This document shows, piece by piece, positions 25,134 through 37,545 of a stretch of 64,000 nucleotides of DNA. This stretch comes from Plecoglossus altivelis (taxonomy: Eukaryota; Chordata; Actinopteri; Osmeriformes; Plecoglossidae), in the NCBI GenBank assembly GCA_036571765.1, contig BROE01000003.1, forward strand, positions 17,672,551 to 17,736,550, read 5' to 3'. Made by a program: the position numbers and the translations under genes. The notes below the pieces were generated by a model. It was not told the DNA's origin. It saw only the letters and a list, made by a program, of their open reading frames with translations, and made no database searches. Positions within the stretch are counted from its first letter, which is position 1. Each line of letters opens with the position of its first letter.

Positions 25134-27434
25134 GTTCCGCGCACGCTAAAGGAGCTGTTTTAGCGCGAGGTAGCTCTCCTACGGGTGCTGTGATTCCCTG
25201 GGACAGCACTATATCTCGTTATAGCCTTTCGCAGCTCGCTGTAGTACACATTGCGTAATTGTCGTAAAAATACTATTTTGTTTCTTTTATATTATATCGT
25301 AAAACGGACCACATTCATTTCCACGTCTCCGTCGTAAAATACGCATAATTCGGTGGATGTACCATAGCTTCAGGCCTATGTTTAGGTTATCTGGCAACGA
25401 ACCTGACACTGTAACATTCCATCTGGGACATATTGTCAGGTCGCATGACTAATGCCAGCAGATGGAGACAGAGCAAAGATTTGTAAAAACAAACCAACAA
25501 CATAGTTCTTTGTCAGTAAAACGTCTGTAAATATAGGCCTAAACGAAATGTAAATCATAAACCGATTGCAATAAAATGTATCTTTCTAATAAACATCTTA
25601 ATCGGTCGTTAATCACATCAACTAATAACTGAATTTATCTATGTAATCATCCAAAATCACATTTGCATATGTAACTTCCTCTATCTTCAATAGGTTATTC
25701 CAAACCTCTCCATGACCTTAAAACAGATAATGAGCACCGAACTATTTGGAGAAAAAAGCGGTTAGACAGTGTTATTGGTTAGTGTGGCAGGGATGATTAC
25801 CGTGGCTGTACAGGAAATGTGCCATGTGAGATAAAGGCTCACTCTAGGCGGGCATGGACTATAAGATTAACCGATAGACCACGTAGCCTACCATTTAGAT
25901 TTGGTTAGCGCTCCTTTTTGGTAAGGAAAAACGTGGCACAGTATACGAGGTCACAGTTAAAAATGAATAATATCGGATTGTAATTATAATCCACATGCTA
26001 GTTAAAGTTTTCAGAGATAACTTTAACCACTTCAAATTGCTTTGTCTATATAGAGTATTAGTTTAAATCCATTCAAATGTTAAATGAAACCGATTATGTC
26101 ATCTTCCTGTTGTATTCACTAAACTTAATTTAGGTGAGACAGTTGAAGTGATGACATTCTTTTGGCAGTTGTGCAAAAGACCGTCTGCAGTTGTAACGGA
26201 CTTCCTGTGGACAGGAAATACACTCCAACACGTCAGGAAAACCTGCAAATATTTACTTACTGTATATTCAATATTGTAGTAAAGCAAGATCTAAACTACG
26301 GGCCAAGAAATTCGGTCTCAGCAACAATTAAAGCACACACGTTCTAAGTTGAAAGGCCACTACATCTATAGTTGATCCAGTTTTACTGCCATCTGTAACT
26401 ATGCTGAATATAACAACTGAGATCGTCGTATTTTAACAGGTTTGTCACAATGCTTGTAATCACTGACGGTACATTTAACAATACTTGACTGTCATCTAAA
26501 CCATCAACTTCTCTCAAAGACGGCCTATCCTTAGCCAAATCAGATCATGCCTTCTAATTGGTCTGTTGTATGGAACCCCATAAACGATGCAGCAGTATAG
26601 TGTTTCTGATTGCTTGTTCTTCACAGGACTCAGATTTTTGTTATTCCCATCTTTCAAAAGGGGAAATGAATCTACTTTTTGGATTATAGTTCCTCCTTTA
26701 AGACGAACTTCAGAAGCGTTGGTGTCAGTGTGTGTGTCTGTGCGTGCGATTGCGTTAGACAAAACTGTCACGAATCAATAAACTGGGCAGACAAACCATA
26801 TATCTTTTTCTGTCGTGAGTTATTGTAAAGGTATTCATTGTTTAAAGTACTGTGCATGCTATTAGAGTTAGCAGGTCGGTTATAATGCATTCAAAACTTC
26901 CTCAAATAAGTGATGGTGATGTGTAACTGTGATTAAAAGAGGAACAACCCGCTGTCCAAACATCACTTTTGGTTTTAGACTTCTCGTCTGTCCTCGTTAA
27001 CCGCCTATTGTCTCAACTAAAATGCAACACAAAACGTTGTCAGACACTTCTCTTAAACGTTTTTGTCAGAGTAAACAATATATATATATATATATCATTG
27101 ATAAACATCTCTACTGATATTCACTATTAGCTTATTTATAAGTGTAATTACAGTGAGCTTGATGATTTATTGAAAATAGACACAACACCACAACACAATA
27201 ATGACGACCAGCCCCATGAAGATGTCACGATTGGCTCCTGCGTGCTGTGACACTTCTCTTCAGTCTGATGTGCACATGATGTTCACTGTCACACTCTTTC
27301 CCATTCATTTGTCAGACAGTTGTCTAATCAGTCAGAGTAACTTTTATTCAAGGATAAGATTTTCTTAAGGATTGGTCCTTTTTTTGTTACAACCATAAGT
27401 TCATAAAGTAGAGATCATACTGCCTGCTTGTACC
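25134..27434. other. Upstream region between tmem178b and spi1
   Basis: A 2.3-kb gap between divergent start codons with no supported gene. An octamer ATTTGCAT (25661-25668) is followed closely by an ETS-type AACTTCCT site, and there is an (AT)n run near 27078-27096. Otherwise it is unremarkable AT-rich DNA. Confidence 0.5.
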
Positions 27435-29622
27435 ATGGAAGACTATACCTTAACATCTGTGAGTACTGCATAAAGAGTTTCACTGTCGACATATATCATT
27501 TACCATTCTTAAATGGTCATGTTTGCTATTAATTGATGATATATCATGTTGCTACATACATAAATCTAGTGGTTGATGAAAAGTTTTCCATGAACTAAAT
27601 ATACTATAGATTGATCATCCTTTTATTGAACTTTGTAGACATTGAAAACCAGCTATTTAAAAATGCAACCAATGTATTTATGAACAATGTTTGGCATTCA
27701 TTAAAGAGATGCCTTAACCTCAATCTTCTTCAAGGCATCAGAGAACATATCTCCGTATGAAACCGAAAACTATCGACCCCCTATGGAGTTGAACTCATAC
27801 CTCACTGCTGTTGGAGAACCATATGAAGGTGAGTTACAGCAAACATGAATATGGATCATTGACCAGTGACACTAAACTGTTCAAGAAAACAGCCTTTATA
27901 TCAATGTTACTCAGGCTCATAAGTGGTCTTTTGCTTTTTTGACAGAAGTGCTATTATTACAGCGTTTGTTAGTCATGATTCCAATCTACATTGGCAAAAT
28001 TGTCCAACAAAACAATGCACTAAAATCTCTTGATGAAATATATATTTGAAAGGATAGACTCAATGATGACTGAATTACTAAGGTTACACAAATGCTTTAA
28101 AAAGGTTTTACCATTCTCGTGTTGAGTGAAATATGCTCAAACCTGGACGTTTGTCTTTCTGTATCTTTCTTCTTCGGTTAGGCAATGTATGGGAGTATCA
28201 CCTTGAGCGTGTCCAGCAAACAGAATATGAACAACCACCAGAAAATCATTTAACAGAATTACAGAGTGTTCGTTCTCAACGTTTTGACCATTATCAATAC
28301 ATGAATACTCAGCCTCAACACCTTCCACTAGACCCAGCACTTGGAGTCCTTTCAATTTCACCACAGGTACGTTTGATTTAGGTCAACATATACCCCAAAA
28401 CTAAGGACTTAAAGGGTACAATATCTGTGGCGTTATGTTAACCACAGTAGCCTAGTCTCTGTCTAAAAGATGTTCAGGGCTATAGTGAAAGACGGAAGAG
28501 GGACACTTGTGTGTAGACAGTATTGCTCAACGTGTTCTTTTCCTGAGTGAAGACATATTAGGCCTCTGTTACATGCCAGGATAGCACAGTTTTGTGCAGA
28601 CTCACCATCCGTTAGACTGTGGATACTTTTTAATGTACCCTAGTTATTGAGAAATCACCCCTAGAAAAAGAAGACATAGAAAAAAGAAAAGCTTTCAGAA
28701 ATTCAAGGTTAAATTCTCAGAAGTGAAGATATTTAACACATTTATAAGGGCTTTGAACTTTAAACTTGTAACAAAAGACATGGAGAGGCTCCAAATATAA
28801 AGCACGGGGATTTTTTATGGTAAAATCACCACATTACAAACTCATGACAATTGACATTTGCCTCTGTTCACCTCTGCTGCAGTTGTCTGTACTTCAATGT
28901 AACTGTGGGGGTTGTTTGACTGAAACCAAAGTACTTCCTATAAGTCCTTGGAAACTGACCCGTTATGATCTTTTTCTCCTCCCACCATACAGATACCATA
29001 TTACAGCCATGCCTTTTGTTATCAGTATCTGCCCACTGTTTCGCCTGCCCATTGTTATTCAGAAGATGAAGACCACACAGTTCCCAGTCCTCCGCTTGAG
29101 GTCTCTGAGGGAGAGTATGACCAAGGAGACCATCTGCCTTCACTGAGAGACTCCAGTGAGTTCAGGAACATAAGGGTCATGCTGTAGTTCATGTTGTTGT
29201 TTGAGATACAGATGTTTTATACTTTAAAAAAGAGAGTCTACATAACATTTAAACGATCGTTTTAATCATTTCAAATTTTTTTGTTTTATTTTAATGCAGA
29301 CACCAAAAGGAAGATTCGTTTGTACCAGTTCCTACTAGATCTGCTAAGGAATGGAGACATGAGGGACAGCGTCTGGTGGGTGGACCAAGACAAAGGCATC
29401 TTCCAGTTCTCCTCGAAACACAAGGAAGCACTGGCCAGCCGATGGGGCACTCAGAAAGGAAATCGTAAACGAATGACCTATCAAAAGATGGCTCGGGCCC
29501 TTCGGAACTACGGGAAGACTGGCGAGATCAAAAAAGTGAAAAAGAAACTGACTTATCAATTCAGTGGCGAAATATTGAGGAAACTGAACAGAGGGGACAC
29601 GTTTCCCTCACTTACTCAATGA
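27435..29622 (+). CDS. spi1: ETS transcription factor PU.1
   Basis: Master regulator of myeloid and lymphoid development that binds GGAA sites in the nucleus. Five in-phase exons: 27435-27458, 27735-27828, 28182-28366, 28993-29155, 29300-29622, giving 262 residues (human 270). The N-terminus is acidic and tyrosine-rich (SPYETENYRPP). NHLTELQSVRSQ and PSPPLEVSEGE match the activation and PEST regions of SPI1, not SPIB. The ETS domain runs from about residue 161 (KIRLYQFLLDLLRNGDM) through WWVDQDKGIFQFSSKHKE to MARALRNYGKTGEIKKVKKK; the two recognition arginines are in RALRNY. The C-terminal tail is divergent. Teleosts keep spi1a and spi1b; I cannot assign which this is. Confidence 0.93.
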
Positions 29623-30390
29623 TTTTAATCCAATACTGTAAATCAATAACAAGAGTCTATGTTCGTGCCATTTTGTGCGTGTGTGCTTGCGAGTGTATGT
29701 GTGTGTAAGCTTATGTGCGTGTCTTTGTGATTGTGGCTCGATTATCTCGGTAAGTTGACGCTGTAGGAAGTTGAAATACGCAGGTGTAGTCCACAGAACG
29801 CAATTCCGTGCAGTGTCGCAAGAGACCCTTGTTTCGATAAGATGTTTGCAATAACAACAGAAAACGCCAACGGGTGCACTAGTATCCTATTCCTAATTAT
29901 TTATTAATGGTTCATTTACTTAATTTAGTTGTATCTTTAATGTGTATCAGCAACAACTCACTTGGCTACACATGCATTTCTACATTTATAAACACATGGT
30001 ATGGCATAGGACAGTAGTAGATCAACCAAACTGAATGTCTTCTTCTGTGTTGTAACGTTTTTTAGGATCAGGACTCTCAAACCCCAGTTTTTTGTAGTTT
30101 TGATTCAGTTATATCTTATTTGCCAACAACACGATTGTATCGATATATCTATATAGCCTGAGACAACTAAACCATGATTTGTCTGAATACATTGGTGAAC
30201 TGAAGACCAACACAGAAACTGAAATGACTGATTAGGTCATGTTTTATTACGGGCAAGATGCCATGAAAAGGTGTGATCAGTAATGTTTTATTTTACAATG
30301 TTTATAACAAAAAATAAAAAATGAACATTTGAAGGACTTTTCATAAGGTCCGCAGTTGTACCTCCCCTTCTCCGTCCAGAGAGGAAGATA
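29623..30390. other. spi1 3' UTR and intergenic DNA
   Basis: No gene. AATAAA at 30313-30318 is a candidate spi1 poly(A) signal, leaving only about 300 bp to the prc1 start codon. Confidence 0.5.
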
Positions 30391-30489
30391 ATTGGTCTGT
30401 AGCGCTACGCCAATGAACAAGTGTCGTGTTGACGTATTCCAGTTATTGGCCAATGAGAAGCGAATTATTGTTTCGGTGCAAAATTTGAA
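30391..30489 (+). promoter_or_regulatory. prc1 core promoter: CCAAT cluster plus CHR-like site
   Basis: CCAAT boxes at 391-395 (reversed), 410-414 and 445-454 (palindrome ATTGGCCAAT), followed by TTTGAA at 484-489 (all within 30 kb). Multiple NF-Y boxes upstream of a CHR element (TTTGAA) are the known layout of G2/M cell-cycle promoters, which fits prc1. The start codon is at 30623. Confidence 0.6.
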
Positions 30490-30622
30490 ACGAGGTGGTG
30501 AGCGAGTCGGAAAAAACACCTTTCAGAAGCTCTGTTGTTGCGTTGTGTTTTGAAGACACATTGCTTTTAGTTTTTTTGTGTGTGAAAAACGAACTAGATC
30601 AAATACATTCAGAATCGGCAAC

Positions 30623-33600
30623 ATGAGGAAAAGGTAAATCTATTTTTGTTCTTCGACTGTTTCAGCGAAAGACTGCTAGATCGACGACGTTAGTGGAGCT
30701 AGCTACTCGTGACCGTGTAATATAGCTAGCTAGCTCTACTAGCGTACTAGCAAGTTAATAGCTGCAGTTAGCAGCTGACATTCATCTGTTTTAACGTTAA
30801 CATTTTATGAACTACTTCCGTTAATTTGGTTGAAAAATATACCAAACACAATGCTAAAATCAATTATTGTAGTCTTGCTAGTTTATATGATCGCTGCCAG
30901 GACCTGTGTCGTCACTGAGTCTTTCAGAAATGTAGTCGCTAGCTCGCTAGCCGGGCGTTTTAATTCTACTACTCCGTCAAACTGGTCGTTCAACCGGTTT
31001 AAGGCGAGATATATACCTTTTTCGTTCGTGTACGAATATACTAAGTGGTCCAGCACGTAACAAGCCTGCTATTATTACAACCTAACATTGGAATGTCGCT
31101 GCTTTAGTCAGCTACTGCAGCCAGTAGTTAAAAGTACTTGTTTATTATTCTTTTTTCTCAGTGAAGTTCATGCTGCTGAATCTGTGGCATGTCTGAATCG
31201 AGCTCTTAATCGACTGAAGGACATCTGGGAAGAAATTGGCATCCCAGAGGATCAGCGACTACAGAGAACTGATGTTGTCAAAAAACACATCAAAGTGAGT
31301 CCACCCATTGAATGAAAGGATTTGTTGTAGTAAAATAATGTAATTTGTTATATCTGCATCAATCTGCATCAACCTAGTTATCTGACAAGCTTGTTGTGTG
31401 ACCAAAAGGACTTGCTGGAGATGATGATCAATGAAGAGGAGAGTCTCAGGACAAGGTTGATGAGTAGTATAGAGACTTGTAGCAAAGAGCTTGACAACCT
31501 CTGCCAGGAACTCCAACTCCCACCATTTGAGGTAGGACCAGTACACCTCACACGTTAACTGTAAAGCGGAGACTAAGTTCATTCAATAACAAAACCCTCC
31601 CTCCTTCTGAATGTTGGCGTCTTTAGGAAGAAGAAGGTAGTACGATGTTGCAGCTGGAGAAGGACATCAGGACACGGTTGGAGGTGATGCTTAAACAGAA
31701 GAACCAGAGGATCCAGCAGCTGAAAGCTTATTGGAAGCAGGATCAGGACCTGTGTGACATCATGTGTTCGGTTCCTTACTGCATCAGCCTGGAGGCTGTC
31801 CCGTCTCTGGAGCAACTGGAGAGCTACCGTGTCCATCTGGACAGTCTCACTGAAGAGAAGGTGCCGTCTCGGTCCTCTGTGGCGTCCGTTAGCTGCCGAA
31901 CCATTTCCTACCACTTTGTCGTTAGAGAGAGGAGGCACGCTTGCGTTATACACACCTCGGACTTATCGTGTTTTTGTTTGTTTTCCCAGGTGCGCCGACA
32001 CAACGAGTTCATCGGCATCAAAAGGCAGATCATCCAGTGCATGGACGATCTGGATCATCTTCCTGACACCAGCTTTGAGAGAGAAGTGGTGTGCGAGGAC
32101 GAGGAAGCATTCTGCCTGTCTAACGACAACATCTCAGCCCTCAAACTGCTGCTCAGTCAGGTAGAGCACACGGGCGCCTCGTCGGTGCTACGATGATCAA
32201 AGGAACACCTAACGTTTCCGTGCAACATCCGACGTGTGTGTGTGTGTGTTTCCAGTTGGAGGAGCGCAAGGCTGAGAATGAGCTGCGTTGCTCTGCCTAC
32301 CGCAGTAAGATCCAGGAGCTTTGGGAGAGACTGCAGGTTCCTCTGGAGGAGAGAGACGCCATGTCAGAACACATGGTCCTGTCCAAGAAGACCAACCTGG
32401 ACTCTGTAAGGAATTACAACCTTTACATTTGTGTTTCAGTTGTTCGGTTGTAATAACACATTTAGAAAGACCTGCGTTTTTAGTGTCGAAATGGAACAAA
32501 CTGATGTGGTTGCTTTGATCTCTGTCTGTCTGTCTCTCTCTCTCTCTGCCTCTCTCTCTCTGCCTCTCTCTCTCTGCCTCTCTCTCTGTCTCTCTGTCTC
32601 GCAGCTGCAAGCTGAGGCTGGGCGTCTGGAAGAGCTCAAGATCAAGAACATGCAGAACGTCATCGAGGCCATCCGAGCTGAGATCGCGCTCTTTTGGGAG
32701 AGGTGCTACTACAGCATGGAGCAGAAACAAGCCTTCGTTCCATACTTTGACGGTAACGTAAACATCTCGGCGTGCGACGTTAGATCTGTGGGTTTCTTAC
32801 GAGTCATGGTGGTCCTTAAACATGTGACTTTGCGCGCAGATAATTTCACTGAAGAAAGTCTGAATCTTCATGAGGCTGAAGTCTTGAACCTCAAAAAACA
32901 ATATGAGGATCACCAGGATCTCTTTGAGGGAGTCAGAAGATGGCAAGAGAGCTGGCTGCTGTTTTTGGAACTAGATGTGAGTATCAAGATCAGCATCTTA
33001 TCTTTTTTTCCCCTCTCCCTACAGAAGGTTTGGTTCAGAAGTTTTACATTTTATTCATCTTACACTTTGTCCACAGAAAAAGGCAACGGACCCTTCCAGG
33101 TTCCACAATCGAGGAGGGAACCTTCTGAAAGAGGAGAAGCAAAGAGCTGACCTTCAAAAAAGTCTGCCAAAGGTGAGCAGACACAACCAGTCTGGTGGAC
33201 TCAGTTATGTTTTCCTCTTGCTTGACAAATGTTAAGGCAGAATATTTCCATTTCAGTTGGAGAAAACCTTGAAGACCCAGATTGATTCGTGGGAGCAGGA
33301 GCAGGGCAGGGAGTTTTTGGTGAACGGTCAGAGGTTTATTGAGTACGTGCAGGAGCAATGGGAAGCCCTCCAGACGGAGAGGGAACAAGAGAAACTAGAA
33401 AGAGTACGTTTAAAACTCTTCATTACTCAGTGTTCACCTAACATCTAGTTATGAAGGAGAAGGGTTATTGCAGCATTGAACTAACTCGGTCTGCGTTACA
33501 GCAACTGAAGAAAAACAAGCAGATCGAGAAAGACATGCAGTTTGGAACCACCGTGAAGACGCCAACCAAGAGACGTCTTGCAGCCACTCCCACTCCAAGC

Positions 33601-34840
33601 AAAACCAGGAAGGTAATACAAGCCAGGGGAAAACGGGAGCGTCTTTGCACATCGTTTGTATTCAACAGACCTTTTTGCCCCTCTCTTATTGACGTTTTCT
33701 CGATCCACCACCTCAACAGGGGTGCTTTTCAGTTGCGTGGTAAGAAAATGAAGTGATGATTCCCTGTTATTTTTTCCCCTTTCCCATTTCTCTCTAGCTA
33801 AATTCCACTTGTAGCATCTCCACTCCAAACAGCACGCTACGTTCTGGAGGAACCACCTTCCATTCTCCTGCCCTTCGGCCTCCTCTGTCCATCAGCAAGG
33901 TGAGATGACTCCACAACCTTCCCTGGCCCTGGCCCCAACACTGTCTCAGAGAGCTCTGTTTCTAATGCCAGCATGTCCCCAACACAGATCCCTGGTCTGC
34001 GCACCCCTGCACGTGCCCGGACTCCTCGAGCTCAGGAGAGGAACAAGGAGAACATGTCTCACCTGTATGGGACTGGTCTGGGCAGCACCTTAAGACCACC
34101 TGCTAGCCCACACCGGAACTTCAGCATCAACTCTGTCGCCAGCACCTATTCAGAATTTGCGGTAATTTATGTATATGTCAGACGTACGCTGATGATTGTA
34201 CCAGCAACACACAATCCAGTCAAATATTGGAACTGGTCAAATGAAGAGAACCAGTCAATTTACTCTAATGTGACAATGTTGTTGTCAGCATTGTCATCGT
34301 TAACTTTGAATCAAACTGTTCATTCTATTGTAGAAGGATTTTGTCAACCTTGATTCCACCATCATTAAAAGGTCTGTATTGAAATGTATTCAAGCCGTGT
34401 AACAATGACGCTCACTTCACTAACCAACATGGCATGATTAGTATGTCTACCTTTTATCTTTACCACCTGAAGGACTTGTGTCCTCTGCTGTTGTTCAAAT
34501 GTTTTAGTGAAGGCAAGTGTTTATCTAAACATCTTTGATTTGGGCTGTGTGTTGCTGGAAAATCAGTTCTATACCTTTCCTCTTTTAACAAACCGTTTTG
34601 CTTGGTGTATTGGTTGGTTGGTTGTATTCTGTTGCATGGTTGAAGGCAGTTCACTTACTGACTTCAAACTTGCTGTTTATTTGCATGAGATATGACTTGA
34701 GGTGGATTAACACAGGAGGTGTTCATCCGTTTTGGTTTTTTAACATTTGGTCTTGTTTCTCTCCAAAGCGAGACCTGTCAAAAGTCTCCAAATCTACCAT
34801 CAAGTCATCCCACCTGAACTCTACAGTCACTCATCTCTGA
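30623..34840 (+). CDS. prc1: Protein regulator of cytokinesis 1 (MAP65/Ase1 family)
   Basis: Bundles antiparallel microtubules at the spindle midzone. In-phase exons: 30623-30633, 31162-31294, 31409-31531, 31627-31860, 31990-32160, 32256-32405, 32605-32752, 32840-32976, 33077-33172, 33257-33403, 33502-33612, 33798-33899, 33988-34161, an optional 34334-34371, and 34769-34840. Without the optional exon the product is 602 residues (human 620) and ends like human PRC1 (LSKVSKS, LNST). The N-terminus has EEIGIPEDQRLQRTDVVKKH; the spectrin-like microtubule-binding part includes NRGGNLLKEEKQRA. The basic tail has TP sites (TPTKRR, TPSK, RTPRAQ) typical of CDK targets, a KEN box (NKEN) and NFSINSVASTYSEFA. 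Exon 1 encodes only MRK plus two bases, matching the human start. Confidence 0.92.
32521..32602. repeat. (CT)n repeat in prc1 intron
   Basis: A CT-rich run that forms the polypyrimidine tract before the acceptor of the exon 32605-32752. A short (TG)n run likewise precedes the exon at 32256. Confidence 0.9.
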
Positions 34841-35683
34841 AGGCCGGGCCAAGGGTCTACTCTGAGTTAGCCAGCTCAGAAACGACCCAGCATTATGTTG
34901 ACACCCTTGGAGTCTCTTAAAAAGTCTATTGAAGGAAAGGTATCAATACAATGAATGTAACTCCAAGTCGACACAGCTTTCTAAGTATTTTATGTTATTA
35001 TTAGATTTTTAAGCAGCTTTGGCTTGATGTAATAGAAGAGTCCTGGTGAATCACACACAGGACTTGGGAAAAGTTTTCATGAAACTTTGTCCTTAAATTT
35101 TATTTAGCTATTTTATAATTTTCCTCCAAGTTTATTATATAAATGTTTTGGGCTATCTGATCATGACTTTTTCCCTCTCAACTTTGACTATACACTTTAC
35201 ACTACACATTTTTGTGTGTTGTCTTTTAAGTATTTTAAGTGCACAATCTGCTGTCAGTACTGCTGCAATAACATCACTTGTTTTAAATCTTTTAGTTTAA
35301 TTGGTGATTTGCAAACTGTAAATAAATGTTTTGTTTCAATATCTTAAGTGTTTGGGGAAGTACTCATTTCAGAACATGATGACACATTAGGGGCAAATAA
35401 GGACAAATCAAATCTAGCTCAACTTGATCAACTTCTAGCGTCCTTGATCCATTAGTTTAGGTCATACAATGTCAAACATTTGTGTAGTTAATTTCTTTAT
35501 TGACAAATGTTCCAAAATACTGACCAAGCGAAACTGTCATAATACTAATGTCCTTGTCACAGCCTGAAAATATGACTCAGATCTGCTCTCTAACTAAAAA
35601 CTATTACTAAAGTGGGAGGGAGGGGTTAATTATATTGCAGCAACATCATTTTCCAGACACGTAGGTACAAGGCGTGCTGTGAC
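34841..35683. other. Convergent 3' ends of prc1 and ubap1l
   Basis: No gene. AATAAA at 35321-35326 ends prc1; TTTATT at 35496-35501 (AATAAA on the minus strand) ends ubap1l. The predicted ends are only about 170 bp apart. Confidence 0.65.
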
Positions 35684-37545
35684 TCAAGCCACACGTGTCA
35701 TAAGCTCTTCCAGGGCCTTCTCACGATGGTTCTCATGGATGAGTAACACTTCTTTAATAGCGCTCTGCTGAAAGCCCATTTCGTTGAACTGTGTCAGGAG
35801 ACGCAGAAAGACCGCAGCCTGAAACGAAGCATCGATACACTCAAGTACAGCGCCGTCAACATGAGACGCTCTACCGTTCATTCCACTACTGCCAGTGTTC
35901 GTTACCTTGCTCTCGCAGTTCTGGAACATCTCAAGCGCCTCTTCCACCTGTGTCTCGTCGTAGCCCAGCTCACATAACCGCTCGCTAGCAACCAGGTAAT
36001 TTATGATCTGTAGGTACAAAACCCACTATAATCCTACCAGTTTCCAATTCTACACAGACCAAAGTCACCAATGTTCTATCAATTAGTTAAGATGAATTTA
36101 AATTATTGCTACAGCTGATCATAGTTTGCCGTGTGGTCATCTCCGTATATCTTACTTTCTCTGGGCTGCTGTAGCCTGTCTTCTGTATAGCCAGGATAGC
36201 TGTGCGTAGAGGGTATCCCTGCCCTCTGATTGCCTCCAGTAACTCTCTCTCTTTCTGGCTGAGAGCTGAAAGAAGCTCTGCCGATGAATCAACCGCAAGG
36301 CCATGGGAGGTTCTGGGCCGTGGAGCCTGTAGTGTAGAGCGGGAACAGGCAATGAAAGGATTTGAATTGTTTGGGTATGCGCTACGTAGCATACACTCCA
36401 ACTAGTAGCACACACGAATAAAGGTTACAGCATTAGCATGTTGTAGTATGTCTGCTCCATCTAGTCTCTGCGAATAAATGCACTCAGAAAAGATTCGAAT
36501 TGGCACACCTTGTTTCTGTGGTTTTTGACAACAGGCCCTGCGGAGGACGGTCGTGGCTGCTGTGGCCCGAAAGGAGGAGAACAGAGACAGGGACAGGAGC
36601 AAGGCAGCTGGAGGGGAAGGGAATTCTTTCTTTCCTTTGGGAATTGTACGGGGTGTCTCCTTCTGCTCGGCCGCTGGCTGTGGGATTGCGAACTGCTGGA
36701 GTGTGACGGCTCCTTTGCTGATAGAGAGGTCTGCTTGCTGTCCTGGCGGGTTGACGAGGAAGACCTTGTGTGGCGGACGAGGCCTCGAGGAGACCCAGGG
36801 TTGGAGCGATGACATGAGGGGTCACAATGGAGGTCCTTGAGTCTGGCTAAAGGATGTTTAGGCGCAGTACCTCGCGGCCTTTCACACAGAGAGGGCCGAG
36901 GCAAGTTCTCCTCGGCTGAAGAACGCTCGTCGTCCTCCGAGTAGTCGGCTTCGTGTTCGGAGTCGGAGCTGATTAGCCCGATGCTGCGCTGTCGGCGGTG
37001 GATGTCGGCAGAGCTCATGCTATGGCTGCGTGGGCGCAGGACAGGAGCCCACTGGTCACTCCTCTTACGGTTGGCCAACCGTCTCTCCTGCGGACTGCTG
37101 AACATCAGCCAGTAAGGAGGGCAGGAGGCGGAATCCCCGCCACAGCGGAGACGTTCGGCTCGCTGTTCCTTCAGACAGCCACTCTGAAGCCCGGTCAAGA
37201 TCCAGTTCTCCATGGTGAACTCATACTGCCAAAAAGAGCAACAAACTATTCACCAATACAATATTTCATATCATCACAGAAACACGCATTCTTCGTTTGT
37301 ACTGCAACTAGTTCGCAGTTCTTTGTGTTCATTTTGAACAGCTAAGGAATGGAAACGCATGTTAGAAAGGCCTCTAAATTCGGACACGTGTGTTCAAGCT
37401 TTGGTGGGCAAACCTCTGTGCTTCGCAATATCTGGACGCAGTCAGGGACGGTGATTTCTGGCGGTGAGACCGGTCCCACCTCCTCAAAGGGCTCCGCCAA
37501 AGAGCCTAGAGGGGTCTTAAAGGGAACTCCCTCCAAGTGGTTCAT
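35684..37545 (-). CDS. ubap1l: Ubiquitin-associated protein 1-like
   Basis: Paralogue of UBAP1, an ESCRT-I subunit that sorts ubiquitinated cargo at endosomes. Five exons: 37414-37545, 36509-37225, 36156-36326, 35906-36007, 35684-35818, giving 418 residues. The start MNHLEGVPFKTPLG resembles the UMA (ESCRT-I binding) motif of UBAP1, followed by VPDCVQILRSTEYEF. The long middle is disordered, rich in Ser, Arg and Pro, with an acidic block SDSEHEADYSEDDE. The C-terminus holds two UBA-like units: LLEAIRGQGYPLRTAILAIQ with LCELGYDETQVEEALEMF, and FNEMGFQQSAIKEVLLIH near the end, matching the overlapping UBA (SOUBA) domain. Adjacency to clpx matches human 15q22. UBAP1 itself is the alternative, but linkage and the short N-terminus favour ubap1l. 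Confidence 0.85.

Noticed and set aside
34769..34817. Frameshifted prc1 tail as proof of a pseudogene
   Set aside because: All other exons are intact and skipping one exon restores the conserved tail, so the gene is probably functional.
36510..36840. Plus-strand ORFs opposite ubap1l
   Set aside because: They are antisense shadows of the GC-rich ubap1l exon.
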